Origin: an uncultured bacterium
Lineage (GTDB): Bacteria > Patescibacteriota > Patescibacteriia > 2-12-FULL-60-25
Length of the DNA stretch: 8,599 bases
Assembly: GCA_937968025.1 (NCBI GenBank)
Contig: CALBSL010000124.1
Coordinates: 1 to 8,599 of the forward strand
Reading direction: 5' to 3'
The notes under the pieces were generated by a model. That model was not told the origin of the DNA, did not search any database, and worked only from the letters and a program-made list of their open reading frames with translations. Numbering within the stretch: position 1 is the stretch's first letter; every line of letters begins with the position of its first letter. Position numbers and translations under genes: made by a program. Positions 7,772 through 8,599 of this stretch are shown piece after piece.

Positions 7772-7800
7772 ATTCTACCCCAAACCTCAGGTTTTGTCAA
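7772..7800 (-). promoter_or_regulatory. Near-consensus sigma-70 promoter of the unknown module
   Basis: Minus strand TTGACA (7800-7795), a 17-base spacer and TAGAAT (7777-7772): a perfect -35 and five of six at the -10. It is the strongest promoter in the window. The predicted start is near 7765, giving a leader of about 45 bases before the 197-aa gene. Confidence 0.88.
7782..7794. promoter_or_regulatory. Palindromic operator candidate inside the promoter spacer
   Basis: AAACCT-C-AGGTTT is a perfect inverted repeat with six-base arms and a one-base centre. It lies wholly between the -35 and -10 of the module promoter, where a bound dimeric repressor would block RNA polymerase. No regulator gene is adjacent. 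Confidence 0.5.
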
Positions 7801-7811
7801 TCCCCTTCCCC

Positions 7812-7840
7812 TTGCTCTTCCGCCTATTTTCCGCTAGAAT
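7812..7840 (+). promoter_or_regulatory. Predicted leaderless promoter of dus
   Basis: TTGCTC (7812-7817), a 17-base spacer and TAGAAT (7835-7840). Only seven bases separate the -10 from the A of the dus ATG, so the transcript should begin at the start codon. No SD precedes the ATG. It is back to back with the module promoter; the two -35 elements are 11 bases apart. Confidence 0.65.
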
Positions 7841-7847
7841 CCACCCT

Positions 7848-8599
7848 ATGCTCGACTGGAAATCGCTCCCGAAACCCATCGTTGCCCTTGCGCCCATGGC
7901 TGACATGAGCGATCTTCCGTTTTGTTTGATTTGTAAAGAAAAAGGGACCCCGCTCATGTTTCGTGAGATGGTGTCGTCAGAAGCCATCGTCCGTTTGAAC
8001 CCCAAAACCCTCAAAATGGCGACCTTCGATGAACGCGAACGACCGCTTGTTCAGCAGATTTTCGGCTCAAACCCAGCCGTGATGGCCGAAGCAGCCCGTA
8101 TCATCTACGAACGGTTCCAGCCAGATGCGATCGACGTCAACATGGGTTGCCCGGTGTATAACCTCGTTTCGAACTTCAACGGCGCCTCGCTCATCCGCGA
8201 ACCGGAAAAAGCCCATGCGATCGTCAAAGCGATGAAAGCGGCGGTACCCTGTCCGGTGAGTGTCAAAACACGCCTCGGCTGGAAAGAGGACACCGACTGC
8301 CTCGAGTTCGTGAAAGTGCTCGCCGATGCCGGCGTTGACCTCCTCTCCATGCACGGCCGTACCCGCGAACAAGGCTACAGCGGCGTCGCCAACTGGCACC
8401 GCGTGGGCGATGCGCGACGAAACGTCCCCCATGTACCATTCCTCGTCAACGGTGACATCACCACGCCGGAACGAGCGAAAGAAGCGCTCACCATTAGCGG
8501 AGCGGATGGGGTCTTGGTCGGCCGAGGTATGCTCGGGAACCCCTGGTTCGCCAAGCGCGTCGAAACCTATCTGACAACCGGCGAACTTCTCCCTCCTCC
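7848..8599 (+). CDS. dus: tRNA-dihydrouridine synthase (Dus family), 3' end outside window
   Basis: The first 250 residues are present; family members usually have about 310-350, so the C-terminal helical tRNA-binding domain is mostly missing because the window ends. Dus is an FMN enzyme that reduces uridine to dihydrouridine in tRNA loops using NADPH. The TIM barrel is intact so far: LAPMADMSD (14-22) at the flavin site, the catalytic cysteine C101 in NMGCPVYN, K140 in VKTRLGW, H169 in SMHGRTREQGYSG, NGDI (201-204) and the phosphate-binding loop GVLVGRGMLGNPW (221-233). The segment after the catalytic cysteine reads SNFNGAS where many bacterial Dus have a G-x-GA type sequence; I associate this variant with Patescibacteria, from memory. 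The ATG start is supported by the N-terminal match and the promoter seven bases upstream. Which of the DusA/B/C subgroups it belongs to cannot be settled; B-like is most probable. Confidence 0.95.
   Translation, partial: MLDWKSLPKPIVALAPMADMSDLPFCLICKEKGTPLMFREMVSSEAIVRLNPKTLKMATFDERERPLVQQIFGSNPAVMAEAARIIYERFQPDAIDVNMGCPVYNLVSNFNGASLIREPEKAHAIVKAMKAAVPCPVSVKTRLGWKEDTDCLEFVKVLADAGVDLLSMHGRTREQGYSGVANWHRVGDARRNVPHVPFLVNGDITTPERAKEALTISGADGVLVGRGMLGNPWFAKRVETYLTTGELLPP

Overview
The window holds five core or accessory transcription blocks and begins at a raw contig end: bases 1-26 match the 3' part of an Illumina read-1 adapter and are not genomic. The organism is a bacterium using the standard code (TGA is a stop at the ends of several genes). 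A Candidate Phyla Radiation / Patescibacteria source is my best guess. It rests on the compact dnaG-rpoD pair without rpsU, the short Lys/Ala-tailed sigma factor, the Dus active-site context (GCPVYNLVSNFNGAS), leaderless-looking promoters and a metagenome-type contig end. That is family-level impression, not proof.

Layout from left to right. (1) The 3' end of an unidentified plus-strand gene (28-144) with its own terminator. (2) Minus-strand housekeeping pair dnaG (1534-3354) followed after 9 bases by rpoD (211-1524), closed by a terminator at 183-209. (3) A plus-strand 132-aa orphan gene (3482-3880) with a strong ribosome binding site; its terminator hairpin includes its last codons. (4) Minus-strand uvrB (3896-5992), convergent with the orphan gene and apparently transcribed from a promoter that places the transcript start at the ATG. 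(5) A minus-strand two-gene module of unknown function (7720 down to 6097): a 197-aa coiled-coil protein with one membrane segment, then a 356-aa protein ending in an acidic Gly/Ser/Asp repeat tail. It is driven by a near-consensus promoter carrying palindromes and ends at its own terminator. (6) A plus-strand dihydrouridine synthase gene (dus, 7848 to the window end, incomplete), again apparently leaderless.

The core genes cover transcription initiation (RpoD), replication priming (DnaG), nucleotide excision repair (UvrB) and tRNA modification (Dus). The unidentified genes lie between them. They look more GC-rich, use C/G-ending codons heavily, and mostly have an SD-led start and an individual hairpin terminator, so they look like self-contained cassettes. 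The most interesting parts are the contrast between leaderless core genes and SD-led accessory genes, the membrane/coiled-coil plus repeat-tail module, and the palindromes in that module's promoter. No RNA gene, CRISPR array, transposase or integrase was seen. Every stretch outside genes is shorter than 150 bases.
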